Under the pieces are notes generated by a model. That model had not been told where the DNA came from. It was given only the letters and a program-made list of their open reading frames with translations, and did no database searches. From the NCBI RefSeq assembly GCF_013423485.1, contig NZ_JABFFR010000013.1:1-64000 (forward strand): a stretch of DNA of 64,000 bases, in the 5' to 3' direction. A program made the position numbers and the translations under genes. This document shows, piece after piece, positions 63,404-64,000 of this stretch. Numbering within the stretch: the first letter of the stretch is position 1; each line of letters starts with the position of its first letter. Source of the DNA: Azospirillum oleiclasticum (GTDB lineage: Bacteria > Pseudomonadota > Alphaproteobacteria > Azospirillales > Azospirillaceae).

Positions 63404-63622
63404 GTGTTCATGGTGAGCGACGAGGAAGCGGAGCTGATCCAGACCGCGTATCACCGCGGCGGCGAGCTGGCGGCCGTGGCCGAGCTGCGCCGCGTGTTTC
63501 CCGTGTTCCAGGGCAACGAACGGGCTGTGGACGCGGTGCGCATGATCGCCGGCTGGCGGCGCGTGCAGGTGGCCGGTGCGGTGGCGCGCCGCTCCCCGCG
63601 CGCTTCCCGCGACCCCGCCTGA
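63404..63622 (+). CDS. Small protein, unknown
   Basis: A 72-aa protein (VSDEEAELIQTAYHRGGELA then VAELRRVFPVFQGNERAVDA, and a basic Arg-rich tail). GTG 63404 has AGGGG eight bases upstream; ATG 63410 is an alternative. It looks helical and DNA- or RNA-binding in charge, but no family was recognised. It is convergent with treY. Confidence 0.55.
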   Translation: MFMVSDEEAELIQTAYHRGGELAAVAELRRVFPVFQGNERAVDAVRMIAGWRRVQVAGAVARRSPRASRDPA

Positions 63623-63667
63623 ACACCCGGGCAAGCGATCCGAGTCGCCCGCAACCGGCGCCGTCGG

Positions 63668-64000
63668 TCAGTCCCGCAGCGGAACCAGAGCGGCCGCCGG
63701 CAGCGTGGCGAACAGGTCGCCCGCCGCGAGCCGCCCGGCGGCGGTCGTGAGGTCGCGGCCGGTGAGCAGGTCGCGCCAGCGCAGACCCGCGGCGCTCTCC
63801 GGCACGGGGATGGCGGTGTCGTCCCAGCCCGGCCCGGCCTCGCCGCGCGCCGGAAATCGGGCGGCGGCGACCAGCAGGGCGGAGTCGTCGTGTCGGCGCA
63901 GGAAGGCGCAGACCCGGTCGGCCTGCGTCCCCTCCGCCGTCAACGCCTCGTAGCCGCCCGCGGCGTAGAGTTCCGCATGGTCGCGCCGGTGCGCCAGGAT
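63668..64000 (-). CDS. treY: Probable malto-oligosyltrehalose synthase, C-terminus (partial)
   Basis: The frame is open from the window edge and gives 110 codons. LAHRRDHAELYAAGGYEALT and DRVCAFLRRHDDSALLVAAA resemble the C-terminal beta domain of TreY, which turns the reducing end of maltodextrins into trehalose. The end DLFATLPAAALVPL is also like TreY. glgX nearby supports a glycogen-to-trehalose setting. Most of the gene lies outside the window. Confidence 0.75.
   Translation of the reverse strand: MLAHRRDHAELYAAGGYEALTAEGTQADRVCAFLRRHDDSALLVAAARFPARGEAGPGWDDTAIPVPESAAGLRWRDLLTGRDLTTAAGRLAAGDLFATLPAAALVPLRD

Overview
The window is high-GC chromosomal DNA from an alphaproteobacterium, most likely Azospirillum or a close relative in the Rhodospirillales. 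The signs are the gene order of the ribosomal cluster, a circularly permuted (two-piece) tmRNA gene, ubiquinone genes of the COQ9 and UbiX families, and a DUF1013 gene. This assignment comes from protein resemblance and gene order; no database search was possible.

Positions 1-14920 hold the end of tuf and then the S10, spc and alpha ribosomal protein operons in one rightward block: rpsJ-rplC-rplD-rplW-rplB-rpsS-rplV-rpsC-rplP-rpmC-rpsQ, rplN-rplX-rplE-rpsN-rpsH-rplF-rplR-rpsE-rpmD-rplO-secY-adk, and rpsM-rpsK-rpoA-rplQ. The block is framed by a strong terminator after tuf and a near-perfect one after rplQ. A terminator-like hairpin with a T7 run lies in the rpsJ leader, a sigma70-type promoter lies before rpsM, and hairpins fill three of the few wide gaps.

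Positions 14946-29500 are housekeeping and small hypothetical genes. They include a YqaA/VTT membrane protein, rarA, a DUF429 protein, a small protein with a possible sigma54 promoter, a GGDEF sensor, rimO overlapped by an HNH gene, a PHA-system protein, a MarR regulator, the three-gene transhydrogenase operon pntAA-pntAB-pntB, and rpsU divergent from def and a COQ9-family gene.

Positions 29500-36600 contain the trans-translation locus: a permuted ssrA gene on the minus strand followed at once by sspB, whose product delivers tagged proteins to ClpXP. ThyX (flavin-dependent thymidylate synthase) is divergent from it. Next come an ABC transporter operon (binding protein, permease, ATPase) and purE-purK.

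Positions 36700-53970 carry a phosphofructokinase, a TPR/glycosyltransferase-like protein, a beta carbonic anhydrase, ubiX, two YdcH-type coiled-coil proteins, a DUF1013 regulator, an isocitrate-lyase/PEP-mutase-family enzyme joined to a TRAP transporter, a chemoreceptor, an SDR oxidoreductase and a soluble hybrid histidine kinase.

Positions 54000-64000 carry glgX, class II fructose-bisphosphate aldolase, a YeiH-type exporter with a LysR regulator, and a leftward signalling cluster (Crp/Fnr regulator, divergent receiver, double-domain KaiC-like ATPase, receiver). The window ends with two small unknown genes and the C-terminus of a probable treY. No rRNA, tRNA, CRISPR array, insertion sequence or prophage was recognised. 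The least ordinary items are the ssrA-sspB arrangement, the KaiC/receiver cluster, the attenuator-like rpsJ leader and the composition break inside the TPR gene.
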